A stretch of DNA of 53,355 nucleotides from Terriglobia bacterium (lineage in GTDB: Bacteria > Acidobacteriota > Terriglobia > Acidiferrales > UBA7541). The stretch is from the NCBI GenBank assembly GCA_020073705.1, contig JAIQES010000027.1, forward strand, positions 1-53,355, written 5' to 3'. Positions 18,410 through 26,307 of the stretch are shown here, one piece after another. The position numbers and the translations under genes were made by a program. The stretch's first letter is position 1. Each line of letters starts with the position of its first letter. The notes under the pieces are model-generated. The model worked only from the letters and a program-made list of their open reading frames with translations, was not told the DNA's origin and ran no database searches.

Positions 18410-20062
18410 GTGACGAAGAAGAAAACTTGTTTGCTAATGGTGGCTACGACCGCCGCAGGACTGTTACTTGCCATTTCCACGTTCTGTCAGTCTACGACTT
18501 CGGCATCACTGACCGGGCAGGTCAGCTCCAAAGAGGAAGGCCCGATGGAAGGTGTGTTGGTAAGCGCTAAGAGATTGGGCTCCACTGTAACGGTGACCGT
18601 GGCCAGCGATAAACAAGGCCGCTACAGCTTTCCCCAGAACAGATTACAACCGGGGGAATATTCCGTCCAAATCCGTGCGACTGGATTTGAAATGAATGAC
18701 CCTGGAATAGTGAAAGTTACCGCGGAAAAAACCGCCACGGTGGACCTGAAACTCCACCCTATCGAGGATTTTTCCGCTCAGCTCACGAGTGAGGAATGGC
18801 TGCTCAGCATGCCGGGCACTCAAGAACAGAAAGACTATTTGCTGAGTTGTGTGAATTGCCACACTCTCGAATCGTCCGTGAGGGCCCATCACACCGCGGA
18901 CGAATGGGTGGCGCTTTTCCACCGAATGGCTGGCTATGCCCAAGGAAGCATGGCAACCCGCCCGCAGTTGCGGGTCGGTACGCGCGACACGGTTGTTCCG
19001 AATCCCGAAAGGGACAAGAAGCAAGCTGAGTTTATGACTACGATTTCTTGGACTCCGGGGGCCTATGCTCTCAAAACGCTGCCGCGCCCAACAGGCAAAG
19101 CGACGCATGTCATCATCACCGAGTATGATCTCCCACGGCGCAATGCCATGCCGCACGATGTCATCCTGGATTCTCATGGGATAGCGTGGTACGTCGATTT
19201 CGGGCAGCAATACTTGGGGGAGCTTGATCCAAGAACCGGCGAAGTGGTCGAATACAATGTGCCAGTGCTGAAACCAAACGAGCCTACCGGTTTACTCGAC
19301 TTGGAGCTGGATAAGCAAGGAAACTTTTGGATGGGCGAGACGCTGCAAGGAGGCGTCGCGAAATTTGACGCAAAGACGCACAAATTCACGACCTGGAGCA
19401 TGCCCCCGGAGGTAAACAACGACTCTACTCAAGTTAACATGGTGGCGCCCTGGCATGATGACGTTGATGGCAAAGTTTGGTTGGCGGATGCGGGAAGTCG
19501 CGACCTGCATCGGTTGGATCTCGCGACCGGCAAGATTGAGACCATCGTTCTTTATCCCGGTGGAGGCAGAGGGCACATGACCTACGATGTGGACACCGAC
19601 GCTCAAAACAATGCTTATGCCACTGACATGAGCGCCCAAACAATCGTAAAGGTTGACTCAAAAACGCTCGAAATCACACCCTATTTGACTCCTACTAAGG
19701 GCACAGCGCCGCGCCGTGGAGAGATGGACGCACAAGACCGGTATTGGTTCGGCGAATACCGTGGAAATGGAATTGGAATGCTCGATACCCGGACAGGACA
19801 CTTCCAAGAGTGGCCAGCGCCCATACCGCTAACCTCGAGCTATGACGCTGAGGTCGACAAGAACGGCGACGCATGGACTGCAGGGATGACCACCGATCGT
19901 GTCCTTCGGCTCGACACCAAGAGTGGCCAATACACCCAATATTTGCTTCCCAGAAGCACGAATATCCGCAGAGTTTATATAGACAACACCACGACCCCGG
20001 TGACGTTCTGGGTGGGCAGCAATCACGGCGCTTCCATCGTCAAGCTGGAACCATTGGATTAG
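18410..20062 (+). CDS. Secreted haem-binding Vgb-like beta-propeller protein
   Basis: The GTG at 18410, five bases after GGGGGAGG, is preferred over the ATG at 18392. From it, residues 1-27 form a signal peptide. Residues about 33-115 are a carboxypeptidase-regulatory-like beta-sandwich (LTGQVSSKEEGPMEGVLVSAKR, then SDKQGRYSFP). A single c-type haem motif CVNCH lies at about 147-151. From about 230 to the end there is a propeller of the virginiamycin B lyase (streptogramin lyase) type, with repeats such as MPHDVILDSHGIAWYVDFG, LDKQGNFWMGET and DKNGDAWTAG. Such three-part proteins are common in Acidobacteriota, and their substrate is unknown. A periplasmic redox or sensing role is inferred. 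Confidence 0.85.
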   Translation: MTKKKTCLLMVATTAAGLLLAISTFCQSTTSASLTGQVSSKEEGPMEGVLVSAKRLGSTVTVTVASDKQGRYSFPQNRLQPGEYSVQIRATGFEMNDPGIVKVTAEKTATVDLKLHPIEDFSAQLTSEEWLLSMPGTQEQKDYLLSCVNCHTLESSVRAHHTADEWVALFHRMAGYAQGSMATRPQLRVGTRDTVVPNPERDKKQAEFMTTISWTPGAYALKTLPRPTGKATHVIITEYDLPRRNAMPHDVILDSHGIAWYVDFGQQYLGELDPRTGEVVEYNVPVLKPNEPTGLLDLELDKQGNFWMGETLQGGVAKFDAKTHKFTTWSMPPEVNNDSTQVNMVAPWHDDVDGKVWLADAGSRDLHRLDLATGKIETIVLYPGGGRGHMTYDVDTDAQNNAYATDMSAQTIVKVDSKTLEITPYLTPTKGTAPRRGEMDAQDRYWFGEYRGNGIGMLDTRTGHFQEWPAPIPLTSSYDAEVDKNGDAWTAGMTTDRVLRLDTKSGQYTQYLLPRSTNIRRVYIDNTTTPVTFWVGSNHGASIVKLEPLD

Positions 20063-20304
20063 AAATAAATTGATGCGCGCACATCCCGAAACACATTGTG
20101 GGCCTGTATATCTTCTCATCTCGCCGAGATCGAGCCCCCTCCCGATGCGGGCCGAAATCGGCTAAGTTATGCTAAATTAGTAGAATACATGTGACCTTGT
20201 CCCGCATGTACATTCGGGCGGGTGCTGGCCTTTCCGAGGACGCATCGGCTTTGGGAGAACTCACACAGGGCCGCTCGGAACAAGGCAAGGGAAGACCGGA
20301 ACGC

Positions 20305-21270
20305 ATGCACACAATGAAGAAGTCTCTCTGGACCGAGTCGTTGACGGGCACGGAACCCATTGGCCGGAGCTTGCTCGGCTGCATCGGAAACACGGCATTG
20401 CTGCGGCTGGAGCGCCTGGGGCGAAATTATCCGAATGCAGAATTCCATGGAAAGGCGGAATGGCTGAATCCCGGCGGCTCGGTGAAGGATCGTCCGGCAC
20501 TTGAGATGATCCGCGACGCTGAGCGCACCGGGCGGCTGCAACCGGGACAGACGATTCTCGACGCGACAAGCGGCAATACCGGGATCGCCTACGCAATGAT
20601 CGCGGCGGCGTCCGGGTATCATGTGAAGCTCTGTCTGCCGGCGAGCGCAAGCGAGGAGCGGAAACAGATTCTGGCGGCCTACGGAGCGGAGCTGGTCATC
20701 ACGCCGGGCGATGAAGGCTCTGACGGGGCCATCATCCGTGCACGGGAGATCATCGCGGCCGAGCCGGGCAAGTATTTTTACCCGGACCAATACAGCAATC
20801 CTGCGAACTGGCGCGCCCACTATAAGACCACGGCGAACGAGATCTGGGAGCAGTCCGGCGGCCGGTTAACTCACTTTGTGGCGGGACTCGGCACTAGCGG
20901 AACATTCGTGGGCACGACGCGGCGCCTGAAGGAATTGAATCCTGCGATTCGCTGCGTTAGCCTCCAGCCGGACGCGGCATTTCACGGGCTCGAAGGCTGG
21001 AAGCATATGCCGTCGGCGATGGTGCCCGATATTTACGATGCCACGCTGGCCGACGCCAGCCTCACGGTCAAAACGGAAGACGCATACCGGCTGGTCAAGC
21101 GCGCCGCGAGAGAAGAAGGCCTCCTGCTGAGCCCGAGCGCTGCCGCGGCTCTCGATGGCTGTTTCCAGGTTGCCGCATCGCTTCAGCCGGGGGAGCAGGC
21201 CGTATTCGTGACCATTTTCCCGGATTCCGGGACAAAATATCTGAGCGAACGTTTCTGGGACGAGGTTTAG
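20305..21270 (+). CDS. cysM: Cysteine synthase, CysM type (CysO-dependent)
   Basis: PLP-dependent beta-replacement enzyme of 321 residues. Visible motifs are WLNPGGSVKDRPAL with the PLP lysine, the substrate loop DATSGNTGIAYA and the phosphate-binding GLGTSGTFVG. In Mycobacterium tuberculosis CysM takes O-phosphoserine plus the thiocarboxylate of CysO to form a CysO-cysteine adduct. The same partners follow here (JAMM protease, CysO, MoeZ). ATG 20305 is chosen because homology starts after it. First gene of the operon. Confidence 0.92.
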   Translation: MHTMKKSLWTESLTGTEPIGRSLLGCIGNTALLRLERLGRNYPNAEFHGKAEWLNPGGSVKDRPALEMIRDAERTGRLQPGQTILDATSGNTGIAYAMIAAASGYHVKLCLPASASEERKQILAAYGAELVITPGDEGSDGAIIRAREIIAAEPGKYFYPDQYSNPANWRAHYKTTANEIWEQSGGRLTHFVAGLGTSGTFVGTTRRLKELNPAIRCVSLQPDAAFHGLEGWKHMPSAMVPDIYDATLADASLTVKTEDAYRLVKRAAREEGLLLSPSAAAALDGCFQVAASLQPGEQAVFVTIFPDSGTKYLSERFWDEV

Positions 21271-21297
21271 CGGACGCTCCCGAGAGAGAATTGTGCG

Positions 21298-21744
21298 ATG
21301 TTACTGCTGCCGGCGAATGTGGAACAGGAAATCCGAGAGCACGGCGCGAAGGATTATCCGCACGAATGTTGTGGTGCGATGCTGGGAGCGGAAACCAGCG
21401 CGGGGCGGGAAGTGCGCGCACTATATCCCCTGGTCAACCGGAGGGACGATTCTCCGCGCAACCGCTTTTCAATTACGCCGGAGGATTTTCGTGCGGCCGA
21501 ACGTGCCGCAACCCAGCGCGGATTCGACCTGCTTGGATGGTATCATTCACATCCGGACCATCCGGCGCGGCCGAGCGAATTCGACCGGGAACACGCCTGG
21601 CCGTGGTACAGCTACGTGATCGTAAGCGTGGAAGCGGGCGTCCCGCGGGACCTGACGTCCTGGCGGCTGGAAGACGACCGCTCGAAATTTCAACCGGAAG
21701 AAGTTCTGCCGGTGCGAGCCGCAAGCCAGACGACGCAGGACTGA
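21298..21744 (+). CDS. mec: JAMM/MPN+ zinc metallopeptidase, Mec-like
   Basis: Zinc protease of the JAB1/MPN/Mov34 family, 148 residues. The catalytic Glu is in YPHECCGAML, and the zinc signature HSHPDHPARPSEFD fits HxH(x)nSxxD. In Mycobacterium the Mec protein releases cysteine from the CysO-Cys adduct. Related QbsD trims residues after the Gly-Gly of its sulfur carrier. The neighbouring CysO has a seven-residue tail, so this enzyme may do one or both jobs. It starts 27 bp after cysM. Confidence 0.9.
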   Translation: MLLLPANVEQEIREHGAKDYPHECCGAMLGAETSAGREVRALYPLVNRRDDSPRNRFSITPEDFRAAERAATQRGFDLLGWYHSHPDHPARPSEFDREHAWPWYSYVIVSVEAGVPRDLTSWRLEDDRSKFQPEEVLPVRAASQTTQD

Positions 21745-21814
21745 ACTGCCTGGCTGAAACTTCGGGCACAGCTTCTGCATCCGATCCTATATCTGACGAG
21801 AGGGAAATCATTGT

Positions 21815-22111
21815 ATGGCCGTAAAGGTTTTGATACCGACGCCGCTCCGCCAATTCACTGGAAAGCAGGAGAGCATCGAGTGTGGCGCCCGCACGGTGGG
21901 CGAGGCGCTCGGCGATCTGACGGCGAACTTCGCCGAACTGCGCAAGCATCTCTACACCGACGAAGGCGAGATTCGCAGTTTTGTGAATGTGTATCTCAAC
22001 GATAAGGACATCCGCTTCCTGGACAAAGAGAATACGCGAACCAAGGACGGCGACACGATCAGCATCGTGCCTTCGATTGCCGGCGGGTCGCCCAATTCGA
22101 CGAATGATTAG
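21815..22111 (+). CDS. cysO: Ubiquitin-fold sulfur carrier CysO (MoaD/ThiS family) with C-terminal tail
   Basis: A 98-residue beta-grasp protein very like mycobacterial CysO. The N-terminus VKVLIPTPLRQFTGKQESI, then FVNVYLNDKDIRFLD and the end DGDTISIVPSIAGG are all recognisable. Such carriers normally end exactly at Gly-Gly, which is adenylated and turned into a thiocarboxylate. Here GG (residues 90-91) is followed by SPNSTND before the stop. The tail must be removed before activation, or another chemistry is used. It has a good ribosome site (GAGAGGGA) and sits between mec and moeZ. Confidence 0.93.
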   Translation: MAVKVLIPTPLRQFTGKQESIECGARTVGEALGDLTANFAELRKHLYTDEGEIRSFVNVYLNDKDIRFLDKENTRTKDGDTISIVPSIAGGSPNSTND

Positions 22112-22117
22112 GGGAGA

Positions 22118-23302
22118 ATGATCGTGGCAATTCCAACCGACACGCTACCGCAACAGGAAGTGAAACTTTCGAAAGAGGAGGTCCTGCGCTACAGCCGGCA
22201 TCTCATCATGCCCGAGGTGGGCCTTGAGGGGCAGCTCAAGCTCAAGCGCGCGCGAGTGCTGATGATTGGCGCCGGAGGGCTGGGCGCGCCGCTGGGGTTG
22301 TATCTAGCCGCGGCCGGCGTGGGCCATCTGGGAATTGTGGATTTCGATGTGGTGGATTTTTCTAATCTGCAGCGCCAGGTGACGTTTTCCACCGATGATG
22401 TGGGCAAACACAAGACCGAAGCGGCCAAAGCGCGTCTATCCAGACTCAATCCGACGATCGAGATCAAAGCGTTCGAAACGCAACTGACCAGCGAAAACGC
22501 TTTCGAATTGTTCCGCGATTTCGACATCATCGTGGACGGCACCGATAATTTCCCAACGCGTTTCCTGGTCAACGATGCGTGCTTACTGCTGGGCAAGCCG
22601 AATGTTTACGGCTCCATTTTCCGTTTCGAAGGGCAAGCGACAGTGTTCGGATATCCGGGCGGGCCGTGCTATCGCTGTCTGTATCCGGAGCCGCCTCCGC
22701 CAGGGTTGGTGCCGTCGTGCGCCGAGGGTGGCGTGCTTGGCGTGCTGCCAGGAATTGTCGGCGCGATTCAAGCCATGGAGACCATCAAGCTGATCCTTGG
22801 CAGTGGAGACCCATTGGTAGGGCGGTTGCTCCTGTTCGACGCGCTGGCCATGCGTTTTCGCGAACTAAAGCTGCACAAAAACCCGGCTTGCCCGCTTTGC
22901 GGAGAGCATCGCACGATCACCAAGCTGATTGATTACGACGAATTTTGCGGGATTCGCGGTGAAGAGGCTCTGGCTGTGACGAACGGCGTTCCGGAAATTA
23001 CGCCGCGGGATTTGAGGGCGCGCCAGGATCGCGGAGAGGACCTATTCATCCTGGACGTGCGCGAAGTGCACGAATATCAGATTTGCAATCTGAAGGGAAA
23101 GTTGATTCCCCTCGGAGAACTCGCGCGGCGTGTGAACGAGCTCGATAGTTCACGGGAGATGGTCGTCCATTGCCGCAGCGGGAAGCGCTCGGCCGAGGCG
23201 ATCCAATTCTTGCAGAAGGCCGGTTTCAAGAAGCTTTGGAACCTCAAGGGCGGAGTACTGGCATGGTCGGACGAAGTTGATCCTTCGATGCCGAAATACT
23301 AG
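22118..23302 (+). CDS. moeZ: Sulfur-carrier activating E1 enzyme with rhodanese domain (MoeZ-type)
   Basis: Adenylates the C-terminus of CysO/MoaD-type carriers and hands on sulfur, 394 residues. The N-terminal ThiF/MoeB domain has the nucleotide loop IGAGGLGAPLG, zinc ligands CYRC and CPLC, and the catalytic Cys in VPSCAEGGVLG. The C-terminal rhodanese domain has the persulfide Cys in VVHCRSGKRSAEA. This domain order is that of mycobacterial MoeZ. It begins 6 bp after cysO, and its gene order and spacing support a dedicated partnership. Confidence 0.95.
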   Translation: MIVAIPTDTLPQQEVKLSKEEVLRYSRHLIMPEVGLEGQLKLKRARVLMIGAGGLGAPLGLYLAAAGVGHLGIVDFDVVDFSNLQRQVTFSTDDVGKHKTEAAKARLSRLNPTIEIKAFETQLTSENAFELFRDFDIIVDGTDNFPTRFLVNDACLLLGKPNVYGSIFRFEGQATVFGYPGGPCYRCLYPEPPPPGLVPSCAEGGVLGVLPGIVGAIQAMETIKLILGSGDPLVGRLLLFDALAMRFRELKLHKNPACPLCGEHRTITKLIDYDEFCGIRGEEALAVTNGVPEITPRDLRARQDRGEDLFILDVREVHEYQICNLKGKLIPLGELARRVNELDSSREMVVHCRSGKRSAEAIQFLQKAGFKKLWNLKGGVLAWSDEVDPSMPKY

Positions 23303-23323
23303 ATAATCATCCGTGGAGGGAGA

Positions 23324-23557
23324 ATGTCTTCAACCAAGATCATTGTTCGAAATGATGGCCCGCTGCGCGTCGAAGGGGATTTCGAAATCGTCGATATGCA
23401 GGGGAAGGTGTACGGACAGGCCGGACACCACGCGGTCAGCCTCTGCCGTTGCGGACACTCGGCGAACAAGCCTTTTTGCGATGGGGCACACAAGTCGGCT
23501 GGCTTTCAGGATCAACAACAGGCGCGTGCGCTCCCCCCACCAAAACCCCAGGTCTAA
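23324..23557 (+). CDS. CDGSH-type iron-sulfur domain protein
   Basis: A 77-residue protein whose C-terminal half carries CRCGHSANKPFCDGAH, matching CxCx2(S/T)x3Px1CDG(S/A/T)H, the site of a redox-active, pH-labile [2Fe-2S] cluster bound by three Cys and one His. A basic N-terminal beta-rich part (KIIVRNDGPLRVEGDF) precedes it and the C-terminus is proline-rich. It follows moeZ by 21 bp on the same strand, so it is likely the last gene of the sulfur-carrier operon, perhaps in electron supply or sulfur sensing. That role is inference. Confidence 0.92.
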   Translation: MSSTKIIVRNDGPLRVEGDFEIVDMQGKVYGQAGHHAVSLCRCGHSANKPFCDGAHKSAGFQDQQQARALPPPKPQV

Positions 23558-23652
23558 ATTCCCCACCAAAGATAGGATTCTAAGTCTGCCTATTGATTGA
23601 GCATGTATGTGGTGTCAAATTCGCCACGAGTTGATGCCAGATTAGGAAGCTG

Positions 23653-23679
23653 GTGTAAGTTCCGGTAACTTTCTTACAC
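23653..23679. terminator. Hairpin after the cys operon (weak terminator candidate)
   Basis: GTGTAAG at 23653-23659 pairs with CTTACAC at 23673-23679, and AAGTT with AACTT inside can extend it. It lies 95 bp past the CDGSH stop codon. There is no U-tract, so it could be a processing signal rather than a terminator. The 299-bp gap to the next gene also holds the leader noted next. Confidence 0.4.
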
Positions 23680-23764
23680 ACCTTTGGGGAACATTTCGTT
23701 TAGACAGTTGGTGGGTCGCTTTGGCGTCCTCAAACAAGTACCCTATTTTCTTATATATATAAAA

Positions 23765-23850
23765 AATACGCTGATGCCCTTCAAAAGGCGGCAAAGTTGC
23801 ATCCCTCAGCAGGGGTCTGGAAATAAGGCAATTGTGGCTGCTCAACTGGG
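23765..23850 (+). other. Possible structured leader of the diguanylate cyclase gene
   Basis: Just upstream of the GTG start at 23857, GCTGA (23770-23774) pairs with TCAGC (23806-23810) and encloses two small stems (GCC/GGC and GCAA/TTGC), as a three-way junction would. The element contains GGCAAAG and GGGGTCTGG, faintly like pieces of GEMM-type c-di-GMP riboswitches, but the tetraloop stem and the conserved core are not present. Not recognised as a known class. Confidence 0.25.
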
Positions 23851-23856
23851 GGAGCG

Positions 23857-25155
23857 GTGGGTGTACTAAATCAAATTGGGGCGTGGTTGTGGCGTCTCCG
23901 CGGGATTCTTGGAATCGTGGGGTGTAGCTCATTTCTCGCCCTCACTGTCTGGTTGCGCCAACTTCCATTTTCATCTGAACCAATCCTCTATTCCTATCTG
24001 CAAATCGTCGGCAGCCTGCTCTGCTTCACGTATGCGGCAAACGCCATGGTGCGATTCCGCGGCACGCACGATCGGCGAACGTTGATTCTTGCCTTTGGGT
24101 TTGTACTTTCCGGCGTGATTGAAACCGTCGCCACGTTCAATTTCTACGACATCTTGGACGCGGGCTCCGCGGGGCAAATGCACGTGCCTCTGGCATGGAT
24201 GGTTAGCCGCACGCTGCTCGCCATGGTCTTGATTGCCGCGCTTGTAGTGGAACGGCGCGTTCCTAATTCGCGAGATCCCGGACGGGAAATTGTTGTCGCG
24301 CTTGTCGTAGTCGTAGTCGTTGCATATTTGACGAGCGCAGCGTACCTCGGCTCCCCGTTGGCACCGGGCATGCATGCCCACGCCCTGATCTCAAGGCCCG
24401 GAGACCTGTTTCCCGCGGTGTTGTTCGCGGTGGCAGGCATAGGTTTTGGGAGAAGGCTGCGGCGAGGAGCTCCGGCGATGGACCGATTGTTTATGGCGGC
24501 GGTGTGGATGAATGTTGCCTGCCACATCATTGCGAGCCAGTCCGAACGCCTGCTGGATGCGCCCTTCACTCTGGCGCAGGTGCTGAAAGTTATCAGCTAC
24601 GCTCTGGTGTTGTGTGGTGCGTTACTCGATAACGCAAGGCTTTTTGATCAGGTTCGCCAGCTCGCCGTGACCGATGCTCTGACGGGACTGTCCAATTACC
24701 GCACGCTGATCAATGTAATGGAATCCGAGATACAACGATCGCGCCGCACTGGGCGGCCGTTCGCGATGTTGTTGCTGGACCTCGATGGTCTCAAGGGAAT
24801 CAACGACTCCCACGGCCATCTGGTTGGGAGCCGCGCAATATGCCGTCTGGCGAATGTCCTGCGAGTGCACTCGCGGGCGATGGATACCGCGGCACGCTAC
24901 GGCGGCGACGAGTTTGCAGTGGTGCTGCCTGAAGCCGGCGCGGAAGCGGCGGCCTCGGTCAGCCAGCGCATTTGCGAGCGGCTGGCGAAGGACGGCGAGG
25001 TCCCTCATGTCACCGTCAGCGTCGGCGCCGCTGTCTTTCCGCGTGACGGGGAAACGATTGATGCGCTTTTCAATGCTGCCGACCGGGCTCTGTACGGCAT
25101 GAAAGGCCGCTTGGACGGCATTCACACGCTGGCCCGCATCGCGGCCTGCCTCTAA
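23857..25155 (+). CDS. Membrane diguanylate cyclase (GGDEF domain)
   Basis: Makes c-di-GMP from two GTP, 432 residues. The N-terminal two-thirds hold seven or so hydrophobic segments (about residues 15-260), an unidentified membrane sensor. A helical linker (LFDQVRQLAVTDALTGLSNYRTL) leads into GGDEF. The active site is ARYGGDEFAVVLPE, and RAMD five residues before it is a product-inhibition I-site (RxxD), so c-di-GMP feedback is likely. Start is GTG with GGGGGAG upstream. It is followed after 16 bp by a PilZ-like gene. Confidence 0.93.
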   Translation: MGVLNQIGAWLWRLRGILGIVGCSSFLALTVWLRQLPFSSEPILYSYLQIVGSLLCFTYAANAMVRFRGTHDRRTLILAFGFVLSGVIETVATFNFYDILDAGSAGQMHVPLAWMVSRTLLAMVLIAALVVERRVPNSRDPGREIVVALVVVVVVAYLTSAAYLGSPLAPGMHAHALISRPGDLFPAVLFAVAGIGFGRRLRRGAPAMDRLFMAAVWMNVACHIIASQSERLLDAPFTLAQVLKVISYALVLCGALLDNARLFDQVRQLAVTDALTGLSNYRTLINVMESEIQRSRRTGRPFAMLLLDLDGLKGINDSHGHLVGSRAICRLANVLRVHSRAMDTAARYGGDEFAVVLPEAGAEAAASVSQRICERLAKDGEVPHVTVSVGAAVFPRDGETIDALFNAADRALYGMKGRLDGIHTLARIAACL

Positions 25156-25171
25156 GAAGAACTTTGGGGGA

Positions 25172-25507
25172 GTGGTGTCGAATACATTTGGGATCGAGCG
25201 TCTCGAAAAAAGATTTCTGATGACGGTTGCGGTTCACATTTCCGGGCATGAGCGTGCGCCAGGCATGGAGACGGCGTTCACCGAGAACGTCAGCTCACGC
25301 GGCGCGCGGGTCTCGAGCATCCGCCGCTGGCGGCCCAACGAAACGTTGGAGATCGAGTCCCTGCCCGGAGATTTCCGCGCCGTGGCTCGCGTAACGTACT
25401 GCCAGCCGCAAAGCGAGGGCTTTGTCATCGGGCTTGAGTTCCTAGAGCCGTCTGGCCGGTGGGTGGTCAACGCCCCAGCCGGCTCAGGGAAACCGCTGCA
25501 AGGATAG
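25172..25507 (+). CDS. PilZ-like small protein (candidate c-di-GMP effector)
   Basis: Reads as a lone PilZ domain of 111 residues. The N-terminal basic RLEKR could act as the RxxxR motif, and ENVSSRGARVSS gives the (D/N)xSxxG motif (NVSSRG). The end FVIGLEFLEPSGRW is the typical last strand. GTG 25172 and the next GTG are both possible starts. It is co-directional with and close behind the cyclase, so it may respond to the c-di-GMP that cyclase makes. Confidence 0.75.
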   Translation: MVSNTFGIERLEKRFLMTVAVHISGHERAPGMETAFTENVSSRGARVSSIRRWRPNETLEIESLPGDFRAVARVTYCQPQSEGFVIGLEFLEPSGRWVVNAPAGSGKPLQG

Positions 25508-25552
25508 GAGGAACACGCGAAGGCAAAAAACTGGTGCAACACATTGTTACCC

Positions 25553-25594
25553 AGAGCGCCGGGCACCCCGCGGGAACGGGAGGTCCGGCGCTCT
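25553..25594 (+). terminator. Probable transcription terminator after the cyclase/PilZ pair
   Basis: AGAGCGCCGG at 25553-25562 pairs perfectly with CCGGCGCTCT at 25585-25594, around a GC-rich 22-nt loop that can itself pair. A T-rich stretch follows (TGGTGTTTGTG). It lies 46 bp beyond the PilZ-like stop. Confidence 0.65.
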
Positions 25595-25612
25595 TGGTGT
25601 TTGTGGGGGGAG

Positions 25613-25682
25613 GAGTGACTTGTGATTTGTGACTTGTGACTCGTGACTCGAATTTTGTGACTGGTCACTCGTGATTCGTGAG
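25613..25682. repeat. Degenerate short tandem repeat of a GTGACT(T/C) unit
   Basis: Consecutive units such as GTGACTT, GTGATTT, GTGACTC and GTGACTG, mostly 7 bp apart, with a few interruptions, run across about 70 bp. It is not a CRISPR array because there are no spacers of normal size and no cas genes. Its origin is slippage or a dispersed repeat. Confidence 0.7.
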
Positions 25683-26307
25683 ATCTGCTTTGATTCCTTT
25701 TCTCAAACCCCTGTAGCACGCGCATATCGAGCTGGTGTGACAACCAATACTGTTGCTGGCTGAGGGATATCTGCAGCGCGGCTGTTTGGCCAGATGCTTC
25801 GGCGGATCAATGCGCTGCCGGTATCGAGCGGCAGCAGTCCGATTGCGGTTGCAAAATCTGGAGATGGAGAAGGAGTGTCGAGGAAGAGTCTGACAACTCA
25901 TTTGCGATGCGGCAAGCCGGGTTTGTCATACGACACAAACGAGCCGCCCCAACCCCCGCTGATCTCGCTAGGAGCCTGCTTTGGTGGCAAACTCGTTGTG
26001 TCGAGAGCGAGCGTAAGGGTACGATGCGCAAGTCAGGGGCATAAATCGGAAATTCTGTCTAATATCATTTCATGGCTTATTTCACCGGTACCCGCCCTAA
26101 AGTCATACAGGAGCGGATCAGCAAAATGAACTGGAATACCGGACTGAACCTGGCATCAAACGCTTCAGCCCAAAGGAAAACCTCCTGTTCTGGATTAAAG
26201 AAAGACGGGCTAGAGCTTATTCGATTTCGAAAATTGCCGAATCATCTGTCCAAAAGTGCCTCTACCCCTGCTGCACTCAAACTTAAGTTCCTCGTCGGCA
26301 AACGATC
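25683..26307. other. Gene-poor gap bordering the acquired glycan region
   Basis: About 625 bp without a secure gene. Near 26100-26290 one plus-strand frame lacking a start codon reads as folded-protein-like sequence (ELEYRTEPGIKRFSPKEN, then WIKERRARAYSISKIA), possibly the decayed start of a helix-turn-helix or transposase-type protein. No inverted repeats of an insertion sequence were found. The base composition becomes more AT-rich here and stays so to about 28200. Confidence 0.4.

Noticed and set aside
23755-23856. Canonical c-di-GMP-I (GEMM) riboswitch before the cyclase
   Set aside because: Fragments such as GGCAAAG and GGGGTCTGG are similar, but the GAAA tetraloop stem and full conserved core are missing.
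25613-25682. CRISPR array
   Set aside because: Repeat units are 7 bp with no proper spacers, and no cas genes are present.
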